Assembly: GCA_044508835.1 (NCBI GenBank)
Contig: JBIQHD010000020.1
Coordinates: 1 to 64,000, forward strand
Source of the DNA: JAKFDI01 sp044508835
Lineage (GTDB): Bacteria; Pseudomonadota; Gammaproteobacteria; Burkholderiales; Burkholderiaceae_C
DNA length: 64,000 nt
Direction of reading: 5' to 3'
Below the pieces are notes generated by a model that saw only the letters and a list, made by a program, of their open reading frames with translations, had not been told where the DNA came from and made no database searches. Made by a program: the position numbers and the translations under genes. Of this stretch, positions 6,175 to 14,644 are shown in pieces. Each line of letters begins with the position of its first letter. Position 1 is the stretch's first letter.

Positions 6175-9100
6175 ATGTGGTTCACCCGCGTCTCCATCGG
6201 CAACCCCGTGCTCGCCACGATGGTGATGCTCGCCTTCGTGGTGCTGGGCCTGTTCAGCTACCAGCGGCTGGCCGTCGACCAGTTCCCGAACATCGACTTC
6301 CCGACCGTCGTGGTGCAGGTGGCCTACCCCGGCGCCTCGCCGGAGATCGTCGAGAGCGAGGTCACCAAGCGGATCGAGGAGGCCGTCAACACCATCGCCG
6401 GCATCGACTCGCTGTTCTCGCGCTCGTACGAAGGCAGCGCGGTCGTCGTCGTGCAGTTCAAGCTGCACATCGACGGGCGCAAGGCCGCGGAGGACGTGCG
6501 CGAGAAGGTCGCGCTCATCCGCCCGCTGCTGCGCGACGAGGTGGAGGACGCGCGCATCTCGCGCTTCGACCCGGCCGACCAGCCGGTCTTCTACGTGGCC
6601 GTGATGTCGGCCGACGGCACGCGCTCGCAGCAGGACCTCACCACCTGGGCCTCGCAGGTGCTGCAAAAGCGCCTGGAGAACGTGCCCGGGGTCGGCGCGG
6701 TCACGGTGGTCGGCGGCGTGCAGCGCCAGATCAACCTCTACCTCAAGCCCGCGGCCATGGAAGCGCTGGGCATCGGCGCCGACCAGGTGGTGGCCGCCGT
6801 GCGCAGCGAGAACCAGGAGCTGCCCATGGGTGCCGTGCGCTCGCGCGAGCACGAGACGGTGGTGCAGATCAACGCGCGCATGCAGCGCCCCGAGGACTTC
6901 CGCGACATCGTGGTCGCGCGCAAGGCCGGCACGCCGGTGCGGCTGTGGCAGGTGGCCGACGTGGTCGACGGCCCGCAGGAGATCGAGAGCCTCGCGCTCT
7001 ACAACGGGCGGCGCACCGTGCTGCTGTCGGTGCAGAAGTCGCAGGGCGAGAACACCATCGCCGTGGTCGACGGGCTGCGCCAGGCGCTGGCCGACGCGAA
7101 GGCCGTGACGCCCGAGGGCGTGACGGTGGAGGTGAACCGCGACAACTCGCGCGCCATCCGCGTGTCGGTGGCCAACGTGCGGCAGACGCTGCTCGAAGGC
7201 GCGGCGCTCACGGTGCTGATCGTGTTCCTGTTCCTGAACTCGTGGCGCTCCACCATCATCACGGGCCTGACGCTGCCGATCGCGCTCATCGGCACGTTTC
7301 TCTTCATGTACGCCTTCGGCTTCACCATCAACAGCCTCACGATGATGGCGCTGAGCCTGTGCGTGGGCCTCCTGATCGACGACGCCATCGTCGTGCGCGA
7401 GAACATCGTGCGCCACGTGCAGATGGGCAAGAGCGCGCACCAGGCGGCGCTCGACGGCACGAAGGAGATCGGCCTGGCGGTGCTGGCCACCACGCTGTCC
7501 ATCGTGGCGGTGTTCCTGCCGATCGGCTTCATGGAGGGCATCGTCGGCAAGTTCTTCCACGAGTTCGGCCTGACCATCGTGGCCGCCGTGCTGATCTCGA
7601 TGTTCGTGAGCTTCACGCTCGACCCCATGCTCTCGAGCATCTGGCACGACCCGCAGTCGGCCGAGCACGGCGCGGCGCGGCATGCGCCGGTGACCTTCTA
7701 CGACCGGACCATCGGCCGCGTGACGCTCGCCTTCGACCGCTTCACCGAGCGGCTGTCCGACGCCTACCAGGCCATCCTCGGGTGGTCGCTGCGGCACAAG
7801 CTCGCCACGCTGGCCGTGGCCGCGGCCACCTTCGCCGCCAGCTTCCTCATCATTCCGGTCGTCGGCGCCGAGTTCGTGCCGCGCGCCGACTTCTCCGAGA
7901 CGCAGATCAACTTCTACACGCCGGTCGGCTCGTCGCTGGAAGTGACCGAGGCGCGGGCGAAGCAGATCGACGCCATCCTGCGCGAGCTGCCCGAGGTGCG
8001 CGACACCGTCACCGTCATCAACAGCGGTGCGGCGGCGGGCAAGATCTACGGCGTGACGTATGTGCGCTTCATCGACCGCGACCAGCGCGCGCGCAGCGTC
8101 GACGAACTGGTCACGCCGCTGCGCGAGCGGCTGGCGCGCATCCCGGGCATCACCGTCACCAACATCGGCACGACCGACCTCGGCGGCGGCAAGAGCCTGC
8201 AGTTCTCCATCCAGGGCAGCGACCTGGCCGAGCTGGCGCGGCTGTGGAAGAGCATCCAGCCGCGGCTCGCGGCCATCCCGGGGCTGGTCGACCTGGACTC
8301 CACGCTCAAGCCCGACAAGCCCACCATCGCCATCGACGTGCGGCGCGACGCCGCCGCCGACGCGGGCCTGAACGTCGCCGCCCTGGCCGGCACGCTACGC
8401 ACGCTGGTGGCCGGCACCACGGTGGGCAACTGGCGCGCGCCCGACGGCGAGAACTACGACGTGAACGTGCAGCTCGCCCCCGGCAGCCGCGAGTCGATCA
8501 CCGACCTGCAGCGCCTGCCCATCAACGTGGCCGCGGCGGCCGACGGCACGCCGCGCGTGGTGCGGCTGTCGCAGGTGGCCGACGTGTCGCCCGGGACCGG
8601 CCCGAACCAGATCAACCGCCGCGACCTCAACCGCGAGATCAACGTCGACGCCAACACCCTCGGGCGCACCACCGGCGACGTGACGGCCGACATCCGCCGC
8701 GTGCTGGACAGCACCGCCTTCCCGCCGGGCTACCGCTACAGCTTCGGCGGCTCGACCAAGAACATGACCGAGTCCTTCGCCTACGCGCTCGGGGCGCTGG
8801 GCCTCGCGGTGGTCTTCATCTACATGATCCTCGCCAGCCAGTTCAGGAGCTTCCTGCAGCCGCTGGCGCTGATGAGCTCGCTGCCGCTCACGCTCATCGG
8901 CGTGGTGCTCACGCTGCTGGTGTTCGGTTCCACGCTCAACATGTTCAGCATCATCGGCGTGGTGATGCTGATGGGGCTGGTGACGAAGAACGCCATCCTG
9001 CTGATCGACTTCGCCATCCGCGCGCGCCGCGGGGACCACGGCGAGGCGCCGCTCGCACGCGAGGCGGCCCTGCTGCACGCCGCCCGCGTGCGGCTGCGCC

Positions 9101-9351
9101 CGATCCTGATGACGACGCTGGCGATGGTCTTCGGCATGGTGCCGCTGGCCTTCGCGCTGTCGGAAGGGGCCGAGCAGCGCGCACCCATGGGCCAGGCGGT
9201 GCTCGGCGGCGTCATCGCCTCCTCGCTGCTCACGCTGGTGGTGGTGCCGGTCGTGTACTGCTACCTCGACGATCTCTCCGCCTGGATGCAGCGCAAGTTT
9301 CTGCGCCCGGCGCCGTCGGCGGGCCCGCTCGGCACCGACCCCGCCCAATAA
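6175..9351 (+). CDS. RND-family efflux pump, inner-membrane permease (HAE1/AcrB type)
   Basis: The 1058-residue proton-driven exporter has the normal family length and layout: one N-terminal helix (VLATMVMLAFVVLGLFSYQR), a large periplasmic loop, five helices, then a repeat of the same arrangement. The proton-relay aspartates are in LCVGLLIDDAIVV (Asp402/Asp403), and the partner lysine is in GLVTKNAILLIDF (Lys938). Loop features such as DQFPNIDFPTVVVQVAYPGASP fit the multidrug group rather than the heavy-metal CusA group. It would assemble with the adaptor upstream and probably the TolC-type protein at 10406. Substrates cannot be read from sequence. Confidence 0.92.
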   Translation: MWFTRVSIGNPVLATMVMLAFVVLGLFSYQRLAVDQFPNIDFPTVVVQVAYPGASPEIVESEVTKRIEEAVNTIAGIDSLFSRSYEGSAVVVVQFKLHIDGRKAAEDVREKVALIRPLLRDEVEDARISRFDPADQPVFYVAVMSADGTRSQQDLTTWASQVLQKRLENVPGVGAVTVVGGVQRQINLYLKPAAMEALGIGADQVVAAVRSENQELPMGAVRSREHETVVQINARMQRPEDFRDIVVARKAGTPVRLWQVADVVDGPQEIESLALYNGRRTVLLSVQKSQGENTIAVVDGLRQALADAKAVTPEGVTVEVNRDNSRAIRVSVANVRQTLLEGAALTVLIVFLFLNSWRSTIITGLTLPIALIGTFLFMYAFGFTINSLTMMALSLCVGLLIDDAIVVRENIVRHVQMGKSAHQAALDGTKEIGLAVLATTLSIVAVFLPIGFMEGIVGKFFHEFGLTIVAAVLISMFVSFTLDPMLSSIWHDPQSAEHGAARHAPVTFYDRTIGRVTLAFDRFTERLSDAYQAILGWSLRHKLATLAVAAATFAASFLIIPVVGAEFVPRADFSETQINFYTPVGSSLEVTEARAKQIDAILRELPEVRDTVTVINSGAAAGKIYGVTYVRFIDRDQRARSVDELVTPLRERLARIPGITVTNIGTTDLGGGKSLQFSIQGSDLAELARLWKSIQPRLAAIPGLVDLDSTLKPDKPTIAIDVRRDAAADAGLNVAALAGTLRTLVAGTTVGNWRAPDGENYDVNVQLAPGSRESITDLQRLPINVAAAADGTPRVVRLSQVADVSPGTGPNQINRRDLNREINVDANTLGRTTGDVTADIRRVLDSTAFPPGYRYSFGGSTKNMTESFAYALGALGLAVVFIYMILASQFRSFLQPLALMSSLPLTLIGVVLTLLVFGSTLNMFSIIGVVMLMGLVTKNAILLIDFAIRARRGDHGEAPLAREAALLHAARVRLRPILMTTLAMVFGMVPLAFALSEGAEQRAPMGQAVLGGVIASSLLTLVVVPVVYCYLDDLSAWMQRKFLRPAPSAGPLGTDPAQ

Positions 9352-9398
9352 AATGCCCGCCTCGCAGCCATGACCGTGTGCCCGAAGGAACCCGCCGC

Positions 9399-10052
9399 AT
9401 GAACACCGAACAAGCCCGCTTCAACATGATCGAGCAGCAGATCCGCCCCTGGGACGTGCTGGACGAATCGGTGCTGTCGCTGCTGGCGAACGTGAAGCGC
9501 GAGGACTTCGTGCCCGCGCAATACAAGGCGCTGGCCTTCGTCGACACCGAGGTGCCGCTGCCCGGCGGCCAGGCCATGCTCTCGCCCAAGGTCGAGGCCC
9601 GGCTGCTGCAGGAGCTCGCGATCGACCCACCCGCCACGGTGCTCGAGGTCGGCGCCGGCTCGGGCTTCATGGCGGCCCTGCTCGGCCACCGCGCGCGGCA
9701 GGTCATCACGCTCGAGATCGACGAGACCCTCGCCGCGCTGGCGAAGGACAACCTGCAGCGCGCCGGCATCGACAACGTCGCGGTGCGCCACATGGACGGC
9801 TCGCGCGGCCTGCCCGGCGAGGCGCCGTTCGACGCCATCCTGCTGTCGGGCTCGGTGGCCGAGGTGCCGCCCACGCTGCTCGCGCAGCTCAAGGTCGGCG
9901 GGCGGCTCGCCGCCATCGTCGGCCAGGAGCCGGTGATGCGCGCCACGCTGTTCACGCGCAGCGCCGAGCACGGGTTCTCGAGCGTCGAGCTCTTCGACAC
10001 CGTGGCCCCGCGCCTGCGCCACTTCGGCGAGCCGTCGCGCTTCCGGTTCTGA
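9399..10052 (+). CDS. Protein-L-isoaspartate O-methyltransferase-family protein
   Basis: This 217-residue SAM-dependent methyltransferase of the Pcm family begins MNTEQARFNMIEQQIRPWDV. It has the glycine-rich SAM motif TVLEVGAGSGFMAALLG, an acidic residue in ITLEIDE, and a C-terminal HFGEPSRFRF. True Pcm repairs isoaspartyl residues. Members with this N terminus, next to rhodanese and tolC, are common in Burkholderiales and their substrate is not established. The stop overlaps the rhodanese start by one base (TGATG), so the two are translationally coupled. Confidence 0.85.
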   Translation: MNTEQARFNMIEQQIRPWDVLDESVLSLLANVKREDFVPAQYKALAFVDTEVPLPGGQAMLSPKVEARLLQELAIDPPATVLEVGAGSGFMAALLGHRARQVITLEIDETLAALAKDNLQRAGIDNVAVRHMDGSRGLPGEAPFDAILLSGSVAEVPPTLLAQLKVGGRLAAIVGQEPVMRATLFTRSAEHGFSSVELFDTVAPRLRHFGEPSRFRF

Positions 10053-10378
10053 TGCAGCCGCTGAGCGCGCCCGAGCTGCACGAGCGCTGCGCCGCGATGG
10101 CGCCGCTGCTGCTCGACGTGCGCGAGGACTGGGAGGTGGCGCTGGCCGCCATCCGCCCGCCCGGCGCCACGCTGCGGCACATCCGCATGGGCGAGATCCC
10201 CCAGCGCTTGGCCGAGCTGCCGGCCGGCCGGCCCATCGTCTGCCTGTGCCACCACGGCGTGCGCAGCCAGCAGGTGGCCGCGTTCCTGGAGCACCGGGGC
10301 TTCGAGCAGGTGTTCAACCTGAGCGGCGGCATCGACGCCTGGGCCTGCCAGGTCGATCCGTCGGTGGCCCGCTACTGA
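10052..10378 (+). CDS. Single-domain rhodanese (sulfurtransferase)
   Basis: The 108-residue protein is one rhodanese domain: LLLDVREDWEVALA near residues 19-32 (substrate Asp/Arg region), the active-site loop CHHGVRS with catalytic Cys66, and a C-terminal NLSGGIDAW signature. Such proteins move sulfane sulfur in the cytoplasm; the donor and acceptor here are unknown. It is coupled to the upstream methyltransferase by a one-base overlap and followed after 27 bases by the tolC-like gene. Confidence 0.9.
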   Translation: MQPLSAPELHERCAAMAPLLLDVREDWEVALAAIRPPGATLRHIRMGEIPQRLAELPAGRPIVCLCHHGVRSQQVAAFLEHRGFEQVFNLSGGIDAWACQVDPSVARY

Positions 10379-10405
10379 TCGACAACCAACCACCAAGGAC
10401 CTCCC

Positions 10406-11803
10406 ATGGCAGCGCAACGCCCCCGCCCTTCACTGTCTCGTCCGGCTCGCCAGGGTGGACGGCCGATGCGGCGGCTCGCGCCGCTGGCCGCGGGCGCGCT
10501 GCTGGTGCTGGCGGCGCTGCCGGGCGCGCGGGCGCAGAGCCTGCTCGAGCTGTACGAGGCCGCGCGCGGCTACGACGCCAACTACCTCGCCGCCCGCGCG
10601 CTGGCCGAATCGGCGCAGTACCGGGCCGACCAGGTGCACGCGCTGCGCCGCCCGAACGTGGGCCTGAGCGCCACGGCCGGCCGCTCGACCAGCGAGACGC
10701 CGGTGCAGGACCTCACCTCCAACGCGGTGTCGGCGGGCATCTCGGCCACGCAGTCGATCTTCAACCGCGCCAACGACAAGTCCATCGCGCAGGCCGACAC
10801 CTCGCTCGAGGCGGCGCGCGCCGAGCTGCAGATCGCCGAGCAGGACCTGATCGTGCGCCTGTCGCAGGCCTACTTCGACGTGCTCGCCGCGCAGGACACG
10901 CTCGGCGCCGCCAACGCCAACAAGAGCGCGATCTCCGAGCAGCTGGCCTCGGCCAAGCGCAATTTCGAGGTCGGCACCGCCACCATCACCGACACGCGCG
11001 AGGCGCAGGCCCGCTTCGACCTGGCCACCGCGCAGGTCATCGCCGCCGAGAACGACCTGCGCATCAAGCGCATCGCGCTCGACCAGCAGGTCGGCCGCAC
11101 CGGCATCGAGCCGCGGCCGCTCGCGGTGCCGGTGGCGCTGCCGCCGGTGCAGCCGGCCGACGTCGATGCCTGGGTCGCGCGCACCGAAGACTCGCCCCAG
11201 GTGCGCCGCGCGCGCTCGGCCTTCGAGATCGCGAAGCTCGAGACCGAGAAGGCGCAGGCCGGCCGGCTGCCGACGGTGGACGTGTCGGCCAGCTACGCGC
11301 GCGGGCGGCTGTCGAACGACGGCTCGTCCGTGGCCGGCGGCGCCCGGGCGCCGTTCGACTACTCCGGCAGCAGCGGCTCGTCGAACATCGGCATCACGCT
11401 GCGCATGCCGCTGTACACCGGCAATGCCATCCAGAGCCGCGTGAAGGAGACGCTGCTGCTCGAGGAGCAGTCGCGCAACAACCTCGAAGCCGCCCGGCGC
11501 GGCACCGCCCAGGCCACGCGCCAGGTGTTCTTCACCGCCCAGTCGGTGCAGGCGCAGGTGAAGGCGCTCGAAGCCGCCGAGTCGTCCAGCCAGCTCGCGC
11601 TCGAAGCCACGCAGACCGGCTACCGCGTCGGCGTGCGCGTGAACCTCGACGTGCTGAACGCGCAGACCCAGCTCTTCGGCACCCGGCGCGACCTGGCGCG
11701 CGCGCGCTACGACGTGCTGCTCGCCATCCTGCGCCTGGAGCAGGCCGCCGGCACGCTGACGGCGGAAGACGTGACGCAGCTGAACCAGTTGCTGGCGCGT
11801 TGA
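10406..11803 (+). CDS. TolC-family outer-membrane channel protein
   Basis: The 465-residue outer-membrane efflux protein has a signal sequence ending ALPGARAQ, then SLLELYEAARGYDANYLAAR, the usual N-terminal start of TolC repeats. Two OEP repeats with long alpha-helical coiled coils follow (residues about 45-240 and 250-450). Ser/Gly-rich loops at GSSVAGGARAPFDYSGSSG mark extracellular strands. The start at 10406 has AAGGA six bases upstream; an internal ATG at 10466 just before the hydrophobic signal core is the alternative. It probably completes the tripartite efflux system encoded at 4969-9351 and may also serve type I secretion. Confidence 0.9.
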   Translation: MAAQRPRPSLSRPARQGGRPMRRLAPLAAGALLVLAALPGARAQSLLELYEAARGYDANYLAARALAESAQYRADQVHALRRPNVGLSATAGRSTSETPVQDLTSNAVSAGISATQSIFNRANDKSIAQADTSLEAARAELQIAEQDLIVRLSQAYFDVLAAQDTLGAANANKSAISEQLASAKRNFEVGTATITDTREAQARFDLATAQVIAAENDLRIKRIALDQQVGRTGIEPRPLAVPVALPPVQPADVDAWVARTEDSPQVRRARSAFEIAKLETEKAQAGRLPTVDVSASYARGRLSNDGSSVAGGARAPFDYSGSSGSSNIGITLRMPLYTGNAIQSRVKETLLLEEQSRNNLEAARRGTAQATRQVFFTAQSVQAQVKALEAAESSSQLALEATQTGYRVGVRVNLDVLNAQTQLFGTRRDLARARYDVLLAILRLEQAAGTLTAEDVTQLNQLLAR

Positions 11804-11933
11804 CGCCGGATCGCCGGCGGGCGCGTGGACGCCCCGCCGGGCGCGGGGATCGCGCCTGAGCGTCACCTTCGCCTCGGCCGCCTCGCTGCTGCCGGCCCTG
11901 CTCCTGTACGCATGCGCCCTCGCGGCGCCGGGC

Positions 11934-12338
11934 GTGCTGCTGGCCTGGGCCGGCGTCGCCTGGGCGCGCCACCGCATGCCGCAGCGCCTGCCCGCGCGGC
12001 GGGCGCACCGCCTGGTCCGCGCCCTGGCCGGCGCGGCCGCCGTCGCCGCGCTGCTGGCGGCCGGCCAGCTCACCTACGGGCGCTTCGCCAGCATCGAGGC
12101 CCGGCCCGGGCGGCTCACCCTCGGCTACGTCGGCCCGTTCGGCCGCACGCTGCCGATCGACGCCGCGCAGGTCGAGGCGATCCGGTATGCCAGGGACCGC
12201 CGCGGCTGCCACCTCGTCGTCACCCTGCGCTCCGGCGCCTCGCACCGCGGCCTGCCCAGCCGGCGGTACGCACCGCCGCAGGCCTGCGCGGCGCTGCAGC
12301 GAGACGTGGCGGCGGCGCTGCGGGCGCCTGCGGGCTGA
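11934..12338 (+). CDS. Hypothetical membrane protein
   Basis: This frame encodes a small protein with two hydrophobic segments (VLLAWAGVAWA and ALAGAAAVAALLAAG) and a C-terminal soluble part (FGRTLPIDAAQVEAIRYARD, VVTLRSGASHRG). I recognise no family; the C-terminal part looks like a small PH-like or DUF3093-type domain. The GTG at 11934 truncates the first membrane helix, and the frame stays open upstream through LLPALLLYACALAAPG, with a CTG at 11856 as the only near-start codon. The real start is therefore uncertain. It stops seven bases short of the convergent waaA stop, which supports it being a gene. Confidence 0.55.
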   Translation: MLLAWAGVAWARHRMPQRLPARRAHRLVRALAGAAAVAALLAAGQLTYGRFASIEARPGRLTLGYVGPFGRTLPIDAAQVEAIRYARDRRGCHLVVTLRSGASHRGLPSRRYAPPQACAALQRDVAAALRAPAG

Positions 12339-12345
12339 TCGCGGT

Positions 12346-13659
12346 TCAATCCGAACGGTCGGCTTGCGCGTCCACGAGAGCCGCGATGGCGGCCGCCATG
12401 CGGCGCGCGGCGCCGCGGTGCTGGCCGGCGAACTCGCGCGCCTGGCGTGCCGCATGCGTGCGGCGCTTGCCGTCGCCCGTCATCGCGAGCGCCGCCGCCA
12501 CGCCTTCGGCCATGCCGTCCACGCGCTGCGAGGCCCCGGCGGCCAGCGACAGCTCCGCCGCCTCGGCGAAGTTGAAGGTGTGCGGCCCCATGACGATCGG
12601 GCAGCCGCAGGCCGCGGCCTCGATCAGGTTCTGGCCGCCCAGCGGCGCGAAGCTGCCGCCGAGCAGCGCCACGTCGGCCAGCGCGTAGTACAGCGGCATC
12701 TCGCCCATCGAATCGCCCAGCCACACGTCGGCGTTCAGGTCGGCCGTGGCCGGCGCGTCGCCGAAGGCGCTGCGCCGCACGACCGTGTCGCCGGCCGCGC
12801 CCAGGCGCGCGGCCACCTCGTCGAAGCGCTGCGGATGCCGCGGCACCACCACCAGCAGCGGGCGCAGCGCGTCGGGCGGCGCCTGCTGCGTCCAGGCGGC
12901 GAGCAGCGCGTCCTCCTCGCCCTCGCGGCTGGCGGCCATGAGCACCACCGGCCGGCCGGCGCGGGCGCGCCAATCGCGGCCGCGCTGCAGCAGCGCCTCG
13001 TCGGGCGCCATGTCGAACTTGAGGTTGCCGCTGACCTGCACGTCGCGCGCGCCGGCCTCGCGCAGCCGCTGCGCGTCCGGCCCGGTCTGGGCCAGCACCA
13101 GCGCCAGGCTCTCCACCGCCGGGCGCATCACCGCCGCGAGCCGCTCGCCCTGCCGCCGGCTGCGCTCGCTCAGCCGCGCGTTGGCCAGCACCATCGGCAC
13201 GCCGCGGCGCTGCGCGGCCCGCAGCAGGCCGGGCCAGACCTCGGTCTCCATCAGCACGCCCACGGCCGGCGCGAAATGCGCCAGGAAGCGGTTCACGGCG
13301 CCGGGCGTGTCGTAGGGCAGCCAGGCCTGCACGTCGCCGGGGCGCAGCAGCGCGGCGCCCGCCTCGCGGCCGGTGGCGGTGCCGTGCGTGAGCAGCAGCC
13401 GCATGCCGGGGCGCGCCTCGCGCAGCGCGTCGATCAGCGCTGCGGCGGCGCGCGTCTCGCCGAGCGACACCGCATGCATCCACACCGCGCCCGCCGACCG
13501 CTCGCCGCCGTAGCGGCCCAGCCGCTCCGCCACCGCCTGCCGGTACAGCGGCTCGGCCGCGCCGCGGCGCCACAGCTTGAGCAGGTACAGCGGCGTCATC
13601 AGCGTGAGCGCGGCCGCATAGCCGCCGCGCGCCAGCCGTTCGCGCCAGCCGCTGCTCAT
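12346..13659 (-). CDS. waaA: 3-deoxy-D-manno-octulosonic acid (Kdo) transferase WaaA
   Basis: The membrane-associated glycosyltransferase adds Kdo from CMP-Kdo to the lipid A precursor, the first step of the lipopolysaccharide core. The 437-residue protein has an N-terminal anchor helix (LTLMTPLYLLKLW), the SLGETRAAAALIDALR acceptor-domain motif with the catalytic Glu, the FLAHFAPAVGVLMETEVWPG segment, and the nucleotide-binding GGSFAPLGGQNLIEAAACG. The length is standard. The start at 13659 overlaps the waaC stop (ATGA), so the genes are coupled; an ATG nine bases upstream is the alternative. Confidence 0.95.
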   Translation of the reverse strand: MSSGWRERLARGGYAAALTLMTPLYLLKLWRRGAAEPLYRQAVAERLGRYGGERSAGAVWMHAVSLGETRAAAALIDALREARPGMRLLLTHGTATGREAGAALLRPGDVQAWLPYDTPGAVNRFLAHFAPAVGVLMETEVWPGLLRAAQRRGVPMVLANARLSERSRRQGERLAAVMRPAVESLALVLAQTGPDAQRLREAGARDVQVSGNLKFDMAPDEALLQRGRDWRARAGRPVVLMAASREGEEDALLAAWTQQAPPDALRPLLVVVPRHPQRFDEVAARLGAAGDTVVRRSAFGDAPATADLNADVWLGDSMGEMPLYYALADVALLGGSFAPLGGQNLIEAAACGCPIVMGPHTFNFAEAAELSLAAGASQRVDGMAEGVAAALAMTGDGKRRTHAARQAREFAGQHRGAARRMAAAIAALVDAQADRSD

Positions 13660-14627
13660 GGCCGGCATGCCCACGCCGCCTGCCAGGCGTCCCACACCTC
13701 GTCGACCGTGGGCGCGCGGTCGCCGCCGACGGCGCGCTGGTGCTCGCGCCCCACCGGCCCGGCGCGCCAGGCGCGCGGCTGGCTGAAGATCTGCACGTGC
13801 GGCAGGTCGAGCGCGACCGCGAGGTGGCTCAGGCCCGAGTCGACGCCGATCACGCCGCCGCAGGCCGCCATGCGCGGAGGCAGGTCCGCCAGGCTCATCG
13901 CCGGCAGCAGCAGCGCCCCGTCGCCGAGCGCCTCGACGATCTGCGCGGCGCGCCGGCGCTCGGCCTCGCCGGCATGCGGCACGCACACGCGCAGGCCGGC
14001 GTCGAGCAGGCGGCGGCCGATCGCGATCCAGCCGTCGAGCGGCCATTCGTTGTCGGCCCGCGTGGTGCCGTGGGCGAACAGGATCTCGCGGCTCGCGCGG
14101 TCGGGGCGGCAGCGCATGTCGTAGACCGGCGGGCCGCTCACCTCGCGGCCCTGCACCGCCGCGGCCAGCAGCCGGTAGCGCCGCACCGCGTGCACGCGCC
14201 GCGGCATCGGCACCGCGCGGTCGAGCAGCCAGCGCACCGGCCATTCATAGCCGCAGGCCTCGCTGGCATTGCCGTAGGTGTAGCGGTGGCCGCCCGGCGC
14301 CAGCGGCGCGCTGCGCGCGACGAGGGCCGACTTGACGAGCCCCTGGAAGTCGATGACCGCGTCGTAGCGCTGCTCGCGCAGGCGCTGCACGAAGGCCGAA
14401 CGTTCCGCCCGCACCTGCGCGCCGAAGCGGTCCTTGCGCCAGCGCCGCTGGGCGATGGGCAGCACGCGCGCGAGGCCGTCCACGTTCGCGGCCAGCAGCG
14501 GCGCGAACGCCTCTTCGGCCACCCAGTCGACCACCACACCGGCATCGCCGGCGCGCAGGTCGTGCAGGGCCGGGATGGTCTGGATCACATCGCCAAGCGA
14601 GGACAGCTTGACGATCAGGATGCGCAT
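13656..14627 (-). CDS. waaC: Lipopolysaccharide heptosyltransferase I (WaaC)
   Basis: This 323-residue GT9-family glycosyltransferase transfers L-glycero-D-manno-heptose from ADP-heptose to Kdo in the inner core. It begins MRILIVKLSSLGDVIQTIPA, the diagnostic heptosyltransferase start with the catalytic Asp, followed by DFQGLVKSALVARSA. The C-terminal nucleotide-sugar half has LFAHGTTRADNEWPLDGW and GVIGVDSGLSHLAVALD. Those features and its place directly before waaA favour WaaC over WaaF. It is the middle gene of the phosphomannomutase-waaC-waaA operon, 17 bases after the preceding stop. Confidence 0.92.
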   Translation of the reverse strand: MRILIVKLSSLGDVIQTIPALHDLRAGDAGVVVDWVAEEAFAPLLAANVDGLARVLPIAQRRWRKDRFGAQVRAERSAFVQRLREQRYDAVIDFQGLVKSALVARSAPLAPGGHRYTYGNASEACGYEWPVRWLLDRAVPMPRRVHAVRRYRLLAAAVQGREVSGPPVYDMRCRPDRASREILFAHGTTRADNEWPLDGWIAIGRRLLDAGLRVCVPHAGEAERRRAAQIVEALGDGALLLPAMSLADLPPRMAACGGVIGVDSGLSHLAVALDLPHVQIFSQPRAWRAGPVGREHQRAVGGDRAPTVDEVWDAWQAAWACRP

Positions 14628-14644
14628 CGGCCGGGCTGCCCGGT

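Noticed and set aside
4684..7797. Minus-strand open frame of about 1037 codons opposite the RND genes.
   Set aside because: It is the antisense shadow of adaptor and pump, with His/Arg/Ala-rich low complexity and no recognisable domain.
4986..10052. Very long plus-strand open frame (about 1688 codons) running through the efflux genes.
   Set aside because: It is an Arg/Ala/Gly-rich alternate frame created by high GC third positions. The adaptor and RND pump in the other frame have full family motifs.
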